Assembly (NCBI GenBank): GCA_016296195.1
Contig: JAEDJU010000044.1
Coordinates: forward strand, 1-9,532
Reading direction: 5' to 3'
Length of the DNA stretch: 9,532 bases
Source of the DNA: Candidatus Methanomethylophilaceae archaeon
GTDB lineage: Archaea; Thermoplasmatota; Thermoplasmata; Methanomassiliicoccales; Methanomethylophilaceae
Shown here: piece by piece, positions 1-6,322 of the stretch
Layout of the letters: each line of letters opens with the position of its first letter
How positions within the stretch are numbered: position 1 is the stretch's first letter
Translations under genes and position numbers: made by a program
Notes under the pieces: model-generated
What the model was told of the DNA's origin: nothing
The model's input: only the letters and a program-made list of their open reading frames with translations
The model's database searches: none

Positions 1-548
1 ACATCGATTATTCGGACTACAAGTACTACAAGGACCTGACGCCGGTCAGTCAGAGATGTCAGGACACGACCAACCACCTCAGGGACAAGCAGTTCGTCAC
101 ATACAACGACAAATTCGTCCTGAAGTTGGCATCCGTCATCAAGAACATGACCTCCGGATTCACGGACTACCAGAGGATGGACTTCCTCCTGTCCTTCACG
201 CAGTACATCGAGTACCAATCTGATGATGTGTTCACCGGATACGAGGAGTATTGGAAGTATCCCGTGGAGACACTGTACGACCAGGGAGGGGACTGCGAAG
301 ACACGTCGATCCTGTTCTCCGCCATAGCGGAGGCGATGGGATACAACACCAGCCTACTGCTGTTCCCCGGACACATGGCCGCGGGAGTGGATCTGGACGG
401 AAACTACGGAATCTCCAAAACCTACTTCGAGACCGGGGGATACAGATTCTACTACTGCGAGACCACGGCGACGGGATACCACGTGGGTGACAAACCGAGC
501 AATGTCTCCAACAGTGCGACTGTGGTCAAGATCTGTACCAACAGCTAA
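1..548 (+). CDS. Transglutaminase-like domain protein, 3' end (5' truncated by window)
   Basis: The reading frame is open from base 3 without interruption, so the gene starts before the window; about 181 residues are visible. The TTG at 126 lies inside this open frame and is not a convincing start. The visible part carries a transglutaminase/papain-like core: GGDCED (catalytic Cys codon at 294-296), then about 26 residues later PGHMAAGV (likely catalytic His), then YYCETTATGYHVGD. The CETT segment followed by an aromatic/Gly and a P-S-N stretch is typical of archaeal transglutaminase-like proteins and probably supplies the third catalytic acidic residue. Members of this superfamily are often extracellular or membrane-anchored, but the N-terminus is missing, so localisation cannot be judged. 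The gene ends with tandem stops TAA-TGA (546-551) and converges on the SDR gene. The fold assignment is fairly secure; the substrate is unknown. Confidence 0.8.
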   Translation, partial: IDYSDYKYYKDLTPVSQRCQDTTNHLRDKQFVTYNDKFVLKLASVIKNMTSGFTDYQRMDFLLSFTQYIEYQSDDVFTGYEEYWKYPVETLYDQGGDCEDTSILFSAIAEAMGYNTSLLLFPGHMAAGVDLDGNYGISKTYFETGGYRFYYCETTATGYHVGDKPSNVSNSATVVKICTNS

Positions 549-586
549 TGAGAAGGAGCCGGGTGAACCCCGGAGAAAACTGTTTG

Positions 587-620
587 GCCCATCCCGGGAA
601 TGTTCTTCCCGGGATCGGGC
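587..620. terminator. Strong hairpin between convergent genes (putative bidirectional terminator)
   Basis: ATCCCGGGAA (591-600), loop TGTTC (601-605) and TTCCCGGGAT (606-615) form a perfect 10-bp stem. GCCC (587-590) and GGGC (617-620) extend it past one bulged C. A smaller hairpin, CCGGG/CCCGG (559-563 and 569-573), precedes it. The element sits exactly between the convergent stops at 548 and 622, where a shared transcript-end structure would be expected. Archaeal intrinsic termination depends mainly on U-tracts and none follows here, so the role may be 3'-end stabilisation rather than termination. Confidence 0.5.
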
Positions 621-621
621 A

Positions 622-1371
622 TCACATCACGATTCCACCGTCGACGTTGACGATGGTACCTGTGGTGAACGAGGACTCGTCGGATGCCAGATAGACGTAG
701 GCACCGGCGAGCTCATCGGGTTCCGCCATGCGTCCGAGAGGGGTCATCATGGCGAGGAACTGCCTCATCCTCTCATCGGTGAACTCCTTGGCCATGTCCG
801 TTGCGACTGCACCGGGTGCGACGGCATTGACACGTATGCTGTAGGGCCCCAGCTCCTTGGCACAGGACTTGGTGAGACCGTTGATCCCGAACTTGGATGA
901 CGAGTAGGCAGTCTGCATCTTACCTCCGTATGTTCCGACCATGGAACTGGTGTTCACGATGCTTCCTCCTCCGTTCTCCTTCATGACACGGGCGACCTCC
1001 CTGATGATCTTAAACGGACCGACCAGATTGATGTCGATGACGGATGTGAAGTCCTCATCGGTCATCTCCAACATGCTCTTGGTGGATGTGACACCGGCAT
1101 TGTTGATCAGGGCATCGATGCGTCCCCACCTGGAGACGACCTTGTCGACCATGTCTTTGATCTGAACGGTGTCGTTTACATCGAAACCGAATCCGACGAT
1201 GTCCGCATCGGGGAACTCGGCCTTCAGTTTGGCCACGGCCTTGTCGGCCGATTCCTGTCTGCTTCCACAGAGAGCGACCTTCGAGCCTTCCCTGAGGAAT
1301 GCCTTTGCGATCGAGAAACCGATACCGCGGGATGCACCCGTGATGATGGAGACCTTTCCTTCCAACCTCAT
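622..1371 (-). CDS. Short-chain dehydrogenase/reductase (SDR), FabG-like
   Basis: This is a classical SDR of 249 residues, the normal family length (about 245-255). The motifs are in order: TGASRGIG (11-18, dinucleotide-binding glycine loop), R38 after the second strand (suggests NADP(H) preference), NNAG (90-93), N115, S142/S143 of NTSSMVG, the catalytic Y156-x3-K160, and PGAVATDM. The Asn-Ser-Tyr-Lys tetrad is therefore complete. The enzyme should interconvert a carbonyl and an alcohol in the cytoplasm. The FabG resemblance does not imply fatty-acid synthesis, which methanogens generally lack, and the substrate cannot be read from sequence. I chose the ATG at 1371 because MRLEGKVSIITG is the canonical SDR N-terminus; a further in-frame TTG at 1407 would add 12 atypical residues. 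It lies 75 bp downstream of the glycerol kinase stop on the same strand, so it may be read from that transcript or from its own weak promoter near 1405-1411. Hairpins sharing the same sequence sit just before the start and just after the stop. Confidence 0.9.
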   Translation of the reverse strand: MRLEGKVSIITGASRGIGFSIAKAFLREGSKVALCGSRQESADKAVAKLKAEFPDADIVGFGFDVNDTVQIKDMVDKVVSRWGRIDALINNAGVTSTKSMLEMTDEDFTSVIDINLVGPFKIIREVARVMKENGGGSIVNTSSMVGTYGGKMQTAYSSSKFGINGLTKSCAKELGPYSIRVNAVAPGAVATDMAKEFTDERMRQFLAMMTPLGRMAEPDELAGAYVYLASDESSFTTGTIVNVDGGIVM

Positions 1372-1381
1372 GATATCATCT

Positions 1382-1402
1382 TCCCGGGAACCGAATTCCC
1401 GG
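1382..1402. repeat. Hairpin element upstream of SDR, matching the element after its stop
   Basis: TCCCGGGAA (1382-1390), spacer CCGAA, TTCCCGG (1396-1402). The arms CCGGGAA/TTCCCGG make a 7-bp stem with a 5-nt loop. The same arrangement, TCCCGGGAA-N5-TTCCCGG, occurs at 592-612 beyond the other end of the SDR gene. All 16 arm positions and the 5-nt spacer length are identical; only the spacer bases differ. This copy lies 11-31 bases before the SDR start codon, between a possible TATA box and the gene, so it could be an operator or a leader hairpin. Confidence 0.5.
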
Positions 1403-1404
1403 AA

Positions 1405-1411
1405 CAAATAA
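1405..1411 (-). promoter_or_regulatory. Possible weak TATA box for the SDR gene
   Basis: On the minus strand this reads TTATTTG, centred about 37 bases upstream of the SDR ATG. That would put the transcription start some 25 bases further on, near 1383, with a leader of roughly a dozen bases. The match to an archaeal TATA box is poor and the gene may simply be read from the glycerol kinase transcript. Confidence 0.25.
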
Positions 1412-1446
1412 CGGTAACGGCGTTGAAAGGATATGAAACCATGCTC

Positions 1447-2946
1447 TTAGTCAAGTATCTCCCGTTGTGACCACATGCGGGCACAACGTATGGCATGTTC
1501 CCACCCACGGATCTTCCCCATACGCTCCATATCGGACATCCTCGGTACGAAGACCCTGTCCACGGAGGTCTGTATCTCGTCCCTGTCCCTCCAGAAACCC
1601 ACGGTCAATCCCGCGAGATATGCGGCTCCGAGTGCCGTCGACTCGATGCAATCGGGACGTTCCACACGGAGACCGGTGATATCCGCGAGGAACTGACAGA
1701 GGAAATCGTTCGCACTCGCACCACCGTCAACCTTCACCGAACTGATGTCCACGCCGGAATCCGCCTTCATGGCCTCTATGACGTCGTTGGCCTGGAAAGC
1801 GATGGACTCCAATGCGGCCCTTGCGAGATGGCAGCGGTTGGTGGAACGGGTAAGACCCATGATCATGCCCCTGGCGTTCTGATCCCAGTAGGGTGCACCG
1901 AGACCCACGAACGAGGGGACGAAGTAGCAACCTCCCGTGTCCTCGACCCTGAGGGCCATGCTCTCGGTCTCGGCGGATTCCTCGATTATCCCCAGCTCAT
2001 CCCTCATCCATTGGACGACCGCCCCCGCGATGTATATCGAACCCTCTATGGCGTAGTCCGTACCATCCTCGGATGACCATGCGACCGTGGTCAGGAGACC
2101 GTTGGTGGACATCCTCGGCGATTCCCCGATGTTCATCAGCATGAACCCGCCCGTTCCGAAGGTGATCTTCACATCACCTCTGCCGTAGCACCCCTGTCCG
2201 AACAGGGCCGCCTGCTGGTCCCCGGCGACACCGGATATCGGAGGAGATATCCCGAAGAGCGATGGATCGACGTTTCCGAATATGTGACCGCTCGGATGGG
2301 CATCGGGGAACATCGTGCGGGGGATGCGGATGGCATCGACGATCCCGTCGTCCCATTGGAGTGTGCCTATGTTGAACAGCATCGTGCGTGATGCGTTGGT
2401 GTAATCAGTCGCATGGACCGCACCGCCGGTGAGGTTCCATATCAACCATGTGTCCACGGTCCCGAATATGAGGTCCCCCGACTCCGCGGCATCGGATGCC
2501 CCGGGGACGTTGTCCAGGATCCACCTCACCTTGGTTCCGGAGAAGTACGCGTCTATCTGGAGTCCGGTCCTCCTGAGGATCTCCTCTGAATATCCGCCCT
2601 CCCTCATGCGCTCGCATATGTCGGCGGTCCTCCTATCCTGCCAAACGATGGCGTTGTGGATGGGGATGCCGGTGTTGCGATCCCATACTATCACGGTCTC
2701 ACGTTGATTGGTGATACCGAATGCGACACATTCTCCCGGATCTATCCCGGGTTTGGAGAGGCAATCGGAGATCGTCCTCCTGCAGAGCTCCCAGATCTCC
2801 ACGGCATCATGCTCCACCATACCCGGACCCGGATAATGCTGTGTGAGAGGCTCCTGGGATACGGCGAGGACAGATCCCTCCCTTGAGAACAGCATGGTGC
2901 GGACACTCGTGGTCCCCGCATCTATGGAGAGGATGTATCGGACCAA
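1447..2946 (-). CDS. glpK: Glycerol kinase
   Basis: This cytoplasmic FGGY-family kinase converts glycerol and ATP to sn-glycerol 3-phosphate. At 499 residues it has full family length. The ATP-binding start DAGTTS (9-14) is present. Residues equivalent to the E. coli glycerol contacts are all conserved: R82, E83, W102, Y134, D243 and Q244. Both FGGY signatures are present: YFSGTKVRWILDN (134-146) and the GMIMGLTRSTN to AALES segment around 350-371. GTGGF (264-268) and VDGGASAND (397-405) complete the nucleotide site. This makes glycerol kinase much more likely than a xylulose or gluconate kinase. The loop where E. coli has an Arg for fructose-1,6-bisphosphate (before IPISG) reads GISPPISG, so that allosteric control is probably absent. 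The start is TTG at 2946: the N-terminus matches the family exactly there, the nearby ATG at 2953 is out of frame, and GTGAT-like bases precede it. It begins 6 bp after the ATPase stop, suggesting co-transcription. Confidence 0.93.
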   Translation of the reverse strand: MVRYILSIDAGTTSVRTMLFSREGSVLAVSQEPLTQHYPGPGMVEHDAVEIWELCRRTISDCLSKPGIDPGECVAFGITNQRETVIVWDRNTGIPIHNAIVWQDRRTADICERMREGGYSEEILRRTGLQIDAYFSGTKVRWILDNVPGASDAAESGDLIFGTVDTWLIWNLTGGAVHATDYTNASRTMLFNIGTLQWDDGIVDAIRIPRTMFPDAHPSGHIFGNVDPSLFGISPPISGVAGDQQAALFGQGCYGRGDVKITFGTGGFMLMNIGESPRMSTNGLLTTVAWSSEDGTDYAIEGSIYIAGAVVQWMRDELGIIEESAETESMALRVEDTGGCYFVPSFVGLGAPYWDQNARGMIMGLTRSTNRCHLARAALESIAFQANDVIEAMKADSGVDISSVKVDGGASANDFLCQFLADITGLRVERPDCIESTALGAAYLAGLTVGFWRDRDEIQTSVDRVFVPRMSDMERMGKIRGWEHAIRCARMWSQREILD

Positions 2947-2952
2947 GGGCCA

Positions 2953-4272
2953 TCACTGCCTGTAGATGTCGTCGAGGGACACCAAGCGGATGTTCCTGTC
3001 CATCACCGCCAGCTCCTTCAGTTCACTGGAGAAACCGACACCCGAGAACATCATGTACATCCTGTTGGAACCTGCGATGGACCTGCTGCGGTTCACGAGA
3101 GTATCGTAATCCTTCTTGCCGAGCATATCGCCGTGAAGCCTGCACATGGAGACCGCGGTACGGTTCACATCGTTCTCCACAACAGCGGCAACGAAATCCA
3201 CGACATCATCCTTGGTATCATCCCTCTTGCGGAGCTTGCCGACGAAGGAATACCTGAAGTTGAGGGTGATGTAATCCATGCAGACGGTCTTGAAGGACCT
3301 CTCCAGATACCTGTCAATGTCCTTCCTGGCCCTCTCGTATGCGGCATCCGGTGAATCGAACTCGATCTGATGGGTGTACCTGTTCACCACCTCGTAGTAG
3401 AACCTCAGGATGTTGCTGTGGATGCTGTAGACGGACCTCTTGGATGGACCGGATGAGACCTCCTTGATGACCATGCCTTTATGCTCCAGATCCTCCACTG
3501 CCTTGGTGCACACGGCCACACTGAGCTCGGACCGGGACACTATGTCCTTGAGGCTCTCCGCCCCGGTGGCCATCGCCGCCAGGACCTTCGAACATGCCGT
3601 GCGGAGGGTGGTCTCCGAATTGACCATGCTCTCCACCTCCAAAGACAGGACGGACAGGTGGTCGAAGAACTGTCTGCGTATGACATCGAGGGGGTCCCCA
3701 TCGAACATGCTGTGATAGGCAGGGGTCCCACCTATCGTGCTGTACACGATGAGTTGCTGCATCGGCGTGTATCCGGGATGGAATCCCATGCAGTCCCTGT
3801 AGCTCATGGCCTTCACATCCAGTGTGTAGTAGAACCTGCCGAACAGGGAGTTGTCGGTGTCACAGACTATGAGCATAATCTTTGTGGAGTTGATGTCACG
3901 GTTCATGAAGGCCCTGAGATAGGACGTGAACTGGGGGAAGTTCTCCACCAGGTCCGAGTAACGGTCTATCACGACAACGACGGGCTTCCTGGCGCATACC
4001 TTCTTGAGGATCGGGAAGAGGTCCTCGATGTCGTCTATGATCACACCCTTCCCGCTGTACTCCGAAAGGGAATGGGACATCTCCTTGAGGTTGTCCTCTC
4101 TGAGGCCATCCATACCCGAGAGATAGATGTGGTTCTTGTCCCTGCAGAACTGTCTGATGAGGGTCGTCTTGCCGAGATGCCTGCGTCCGCATACCGCACA
4201 CGACACGGGCACCTTCTGATAGACCGAATTCAGATACCTAAGTTCCTCTGCACGACCCACAAACCCATCCAT
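2953..4272 (-). CDS. Archaeal ATPase (PF01637-type) with DUF234-like C-terminal region
   Basis: At 439 residues this resembles the abundant archaeal STAND/AAA-like family made of an N-terminal ATPase, a winged helix and a DUF234 nuclease-like tail. Residues 1-12 (FVGRAEELRYL) are the typical lead-in, and Walker A is GRRHLGKTT (29-37). The expected Walker B strand is VVVVIDRYSDL (98-108), where the usual D-E is D103-R104; an additional hhhDD segment lies at 77-81 (VIIDD). GGTPAYHSMFD (181-191) matches the family's GG-P-AY motif. A winged-helix-like segment spans about 215-275, followed by ILRFYYEVVNRY (278-289). In the C-terminal region the usual E-D-[IV]-[VD] ... ECK pattern is reduced to DVVDFVA ... 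SMCRLHG, so nuclease activity is doubtful. The native role of this family is poorly known. There is no Shine-Dalgarno before the ATG at 4272 and a TATA-like box lies 27 bases upstream, which implies a leaderless mRNA. It is the first gene of the minus-strand set and is followed by glycerol kinase after 6 bp. Confidence 0.82.
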   Translation of the reverse strand: MDGFVGRAEELRYLNSVYQKVPVSCAVCGRRHLGKTTLIRQFCRDKNHIYLSGMDGLREDNLKEMSHSLSEYSGKGVIIDDIEDLFPILKKVCARKPVVVVIDRYSDLVENFPQFTSYLRAFMNRDINSTKIMLIVCDTDNSLFGRFYYTLDVKAMSYRDCMGFHPGYTPMQQLIVYSTIGGTPAYHSMFDGDPLDVIRRQFFDHLSVLSLEVESMVNSETTLRTACSKVLAAMATGAESLKDIVSRSELSVAVCTKAVEDLEHKGMVIKEVSSGPSKRSVYSIHSNILRFYYEVVNRYTHQIEFDSPDAAYERARKDIDRYLERSFKTVCMDYITLNFRYSFVGKLRKRDDTKDDVVDFVAAVVENDVNRTAVSMCRLHGDMLGKKDYDTLVNRSRSIAGSNRMYMMFSGVGFSSELKELAVMDRNIRLVSLDDIYRQ

Positions 4273-4280
4273 GAAACCCC

Positions 4281-4317
4281 GTATCGTTTATGGAGAATTA
4301 AACATTGGTAAAGATAC
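4281..4317. repeat. Imperfect inverted repeat spanning the ATPase promoter
   Basis: GTATCgTTTA (4281-4290) and TAAAGATAC (4309-4317) are inverted copies apart from one extra base in the left arm. They flank the putative ATPase TATA box. The arms could bind a dimeric regulator, possibly the ATPase's own winged helix, but the match is short and may be chance in this A/T-richer intergenic stretch. Confidence 0.3.
4296..4302 (-). promoter_or_regulatory. Putative TATA box for the ATPase-glpK transcript
   Basis: On the minus strand this reads TTTAATT, centred 27 bases upstream of the ATPase ATG at 4272. That spacing places transcription initiation at or next to the ATG. No ribosome binding site is present, which fits a leaderless transcript. 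Confidence 0.5.
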
Positions 4318-4341
4318 GATGTTGGACACATTCGCACATAC

Positions 4342-4357
4342 TTCGGAAACAACCGAA
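4342..4357. promoter_or_regulatory. Palindrome TTCGG-N6-CCGAA upstream of the ech promoter
   Basis: Perfect 5-bp arms, TTCGG (4342-4346) and CCGAA (4353-4357), surround an A-rich 6-base spacer. The centre lies about 29 bp upstream of the ech TATA box. It sits between the two divergent promoters, so a bound dimer could act on either gene set. No regulator gene is visible in the window. Confidence 0.4.
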
Positions 4358-4373
4358 ATATAGAATCCCGCTA

Positions 4374-4382
4374 TTTTATAAA
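4374..4382 (+). promoter_or_regulatory. TATA box of the ech operon
   Basis: TTTTATAAA is a good archaeal TATA match inside a locally AT-rich stretch. Its centre lies about 34 bases before the echA ATG, so initiation about 25 bases downstream would leave a leader of roughly 8 nt. A short GTGA (4404-4407) before the ATG is the only Shine-Dalgarno-like sequence. TCCCG (4366-4370) and CGGGA (4393-4397) form an inverted pair around the box, of uncertain meaning. Confidence 0.6.
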
Positions 4383-4411
4383 CGGAATCCGACGGGAAAT
4401 CCAGTGACAAG

Positions 4412-6322
4412 ATGGACGACATACTGTTCATGATGGTATTCCCGTTCATCGCCGCTGTCCTCCTGCTGCTGATACGGAACGACCGTGCCAGGGCCTTGAT
4501 CACGGAGGTTTCCGCGGCGGTGATCATACTGTCCTCACTGGTGGTAGCATACAACCACTTGGGGAACCCCGGGGTGTTCGAACTCGAGTCTGAGCTGATA
4601 GATGGACTGATGTTCATCGTGGAGCTTGCGTTGGGACTCGCGGTGATCTACCTCGGAGTCAAACACAAGAAATACGCTGCATCCGTCCTGGGTGCTGTCC
4701 AGATAGTCATGTCCCTGTTCTTCGAGTTCTGTCTCGCAGGGAATGTGTCCGTCACCCACACCATATACATCGATGACCTGTCGGTGATCATGGTCCTCAT
4801 CATAGGGATCATCGGAAGTCTGATCACAGTATACGCTGTCGGATACATGCAGGACTTCCAGGAACATCTTAGGAACGAGAAGGACCGCAGACCATGGTTC
4901 TTCTTCCTGATGTTCGTGTTCCTGAGCGCCATGTTCGGGATCGTCCTCTCGAACAGCCTCACATGGATGTTCTTCTTCTGGGAGATAACGACCCTGTGCT
5001 CCTTCGCACTCATAGGATTCACGAAGACGGAGGAAGCTGTCAACAACTCGTTCAGACAGTTGATACTCAACCTCATCGGAGGGATAGCTTTCCTCGCAGC
5101 CAATATCATACTGGCCGACCAGTGCGGACTGCTGGAACTCGATGCCCTTCTGGTCTCGGACACCGCGGACAAGTACATCCTCCTGCCTGTGGCATTGCTG
5201 TGCATAGCCGGCATCGTGAAATCCGCCCAGATGCCGTTCCACACATGGCTCCTCGGTGCCATGGTGGCACCCACACCCACATCGGCACTCCTGCACTCAT
5301 CCACCATGGTGAAGGCGGGGGTGTTCATGGTGCTGAAACTATCACCGCTACTCCATAACAACATAGTGGGATACATGGTGATGACCGTGGGCGGCCTTAC
5401 ATTCCTGCTGGCATCGATGGCGGCCATATCGCAGACGAACGCCAAGAGGGTGCTCGCATACTCCACGATAGCCAATCTCGGACTGATAGTCGCATGTGCG
5501 GGTGTCGGAACCCCCGAGGCCGCATGGGCTGGTATCATGCTGACCGTGTTCCACGCAGTCACGAAGTCCCTGCTGTTCCTGTGCGTCGGAACCGCGGAAC
5601 ATCACATCGGAAGCAGGGACATCGAGGACATGGACGGATTGTTCGACAGGATGCCCAAACTGGCCAGGATCATGCTGGTCGGCATCGCTGCCATGTTCCT
5701 CGCACCTCTGGGGATGCTGATCTCCAAGTGGGCCGCACTGACATCCTTCGTCGACAGCGACTACATAATAGTCATCGCGTGCATCGTCTTCGGAAGCGCG
5801 GTCACATCGTTCTACTGGACGAAGTGGATGGGGAAGCTCTCGGTCGTGGCATCCGGAAAGGGGAATGTGGAGAGGACAATCCACATCCAGGAGAACATCG
5901 TCCTGATGACACTCGTGGTCCTGACGGTTGCGATATGCGCATTGTTCCCCCTGATGTCTGAACACATGATCGTACCGTGGTTGGACACCTCGTTCGGATA
6001 CGTGCCCGACGTGCTGGCGGCACCATTGTTGGAAAACAACTACCTCATCCTACTGATCATGCTGTTGGCACTGATCCTGATATTCGTACCGTTCTTCGGA
6101 AGGGGAACGAAGAGGAGGGTCGTACCCAACTACCTCTCGGGAGAGGGACTCTCCAACAACACCTACACCGGATCCATGGGCGCAACCGTGGAGGTGGGGC
6201 TCAGGAACTGGTACATGACAGACTGGTTCGGCGAGGAAAGGATCCGTCGCATCGGTGAGGTCCTGACCGCATTGACCATCGTGATCGGCATAGTCCTCGT
6301 CGCTGGAGGTGCCTCCATATGA
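4412..6322 (+). CDS. echA: Ech hydrogenase subunit EchA, NuoL-like ion-translocating membrane protein
   Basis: This large integral membrane subunit belongs to the antiporter-like NuoL/MrpA (proton_antipo_M) family and is believed to carry ions across the membrane in Ech. It has 636 residues, close to known EchA, with many hydrophobic helices from residue 5 to the C-terminus. The hallmark charged membrane residues are in place: E191 in FFFWEITTLCSFALIGF, K270 in IVKSAQMPFHTWL, the loop APTPTSALLHSSTMVKAG (286-303) with K301, and K385 in HAVTKSLLF. AYSTIANLGLI (349-359) is another family block. The start at 4412 has only a weak GTGA before it but matches the promoter position. It is first in the operon, and its TGA overlaps the echB ATG (ATGA). 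Similar subunits exist in Fpo, Mbh and Hyc complexes; the six-gene Ech order downstream decides the name. Confidence 0.92.
   Translation: MDDILFMMVFPFIAAVLLLLIRNDRARALITEVSAAVIILSSLVVAYNHLGNPGVFELESELIDGLMFIVELALGLAVIYLGVKHKKYAASVLGAVQIVMSLFFEFCLAGNVSVTHTIYIDDLSVIMVLIIGIIGSLITVYAVGYMQDFQEHLRNEKDRRPWFFFLMFVFLSAMFGIVLSNSLTWMFFFWEITTLCSFALIGFTKTEEAVNNSFRQLILNLIGGIAFLAANIILADQCGLLELDALLVSDTADKYILLPVALLCIAGIVKSAQMPFHTWLLGAMVAPTPTSALLHSSTMVKAGVFMVLKLSPLLHNNIVGYMVMTVGGLTFLLASMAAISQTNAKRVLAYSTIANLGLIVACAGVGTPEAAWAGIMLTVFHAVTKSLLFLCVGTAEHHIGSRDIEDMDGLFDRMPKLARIMLVGIAAMFLAPLGMLISKWAALTSFVDSDYIIVIACIVFGSAVTSFYWTKWMGKLSVVASGKGNVERTIHIQENIVLMTLVVLTVAICALFPLMSEHMIVPWLDTSFGYVPDVLAAPLLENNYLILLIMLLALILIFVPFFGRGTKRRVVPNYLSGEGLSNNTYTGSMGATVEVGLRNWYMTDWFGEERIRRIGEVLTALTIVIGIVLVAGGASI
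6304..6318 (+). promoter_or_regulatory. echB ribosome binding site inside a small stem-loop
   Basis: GGAGGTG (6305-6311) is a near-complete archaeal Shine-Dalgarno, 7 nt before the echB ATG at 6319. It is embedded in TGGAGGTGCCTCCA (6304-6317), whose arms TGGAG and CTCCA can pair and hide it. Ribosomes finishing echA would melt the stem, giving translational coupling through the ATGA overlap. Confidence 0.45.

Noticed and set aside
487..900. Plus-strand open frame of 137 codons running from the transglutaminase end into the SDR gene
   Set aside because: It crosses the intergenic hairpin and is antisense to the conserved SDR C-terminus; no ribosome binding site or domain.
1372..1407. N-terminal extension of the SDR from TTG 1407
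   Set aside because: The 12 extra residues are not SDR-like and the extension would run through the hairpin; ATG 1371 gives the canonical N-terminus.
1495..2076. Plus-strand open frame of 193 codons across glpK
   Set aside because: Antisense to fully conserved glycerol kinase sequence.
3481..4311. Plus-strand open frame of 276 codons across the ATPase gene
   Set aside because: Antisense to a protein with a clear Walker A and family motifs; the translation has no recognisable features.
4535..5296. Minus-strand open frame of 253 codons across echA
   Set aside because: Low-complexity acidic/His/Gln-rich translation with no family resemblance, antisense to echA.
4648..5562. Minus-strand open frame of 304 codons across echA
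   Set aside because: It lies wholly inside the well-supported echA gene on the other strand, has no recognisable domain and looks like a shadow of echA codon bias.
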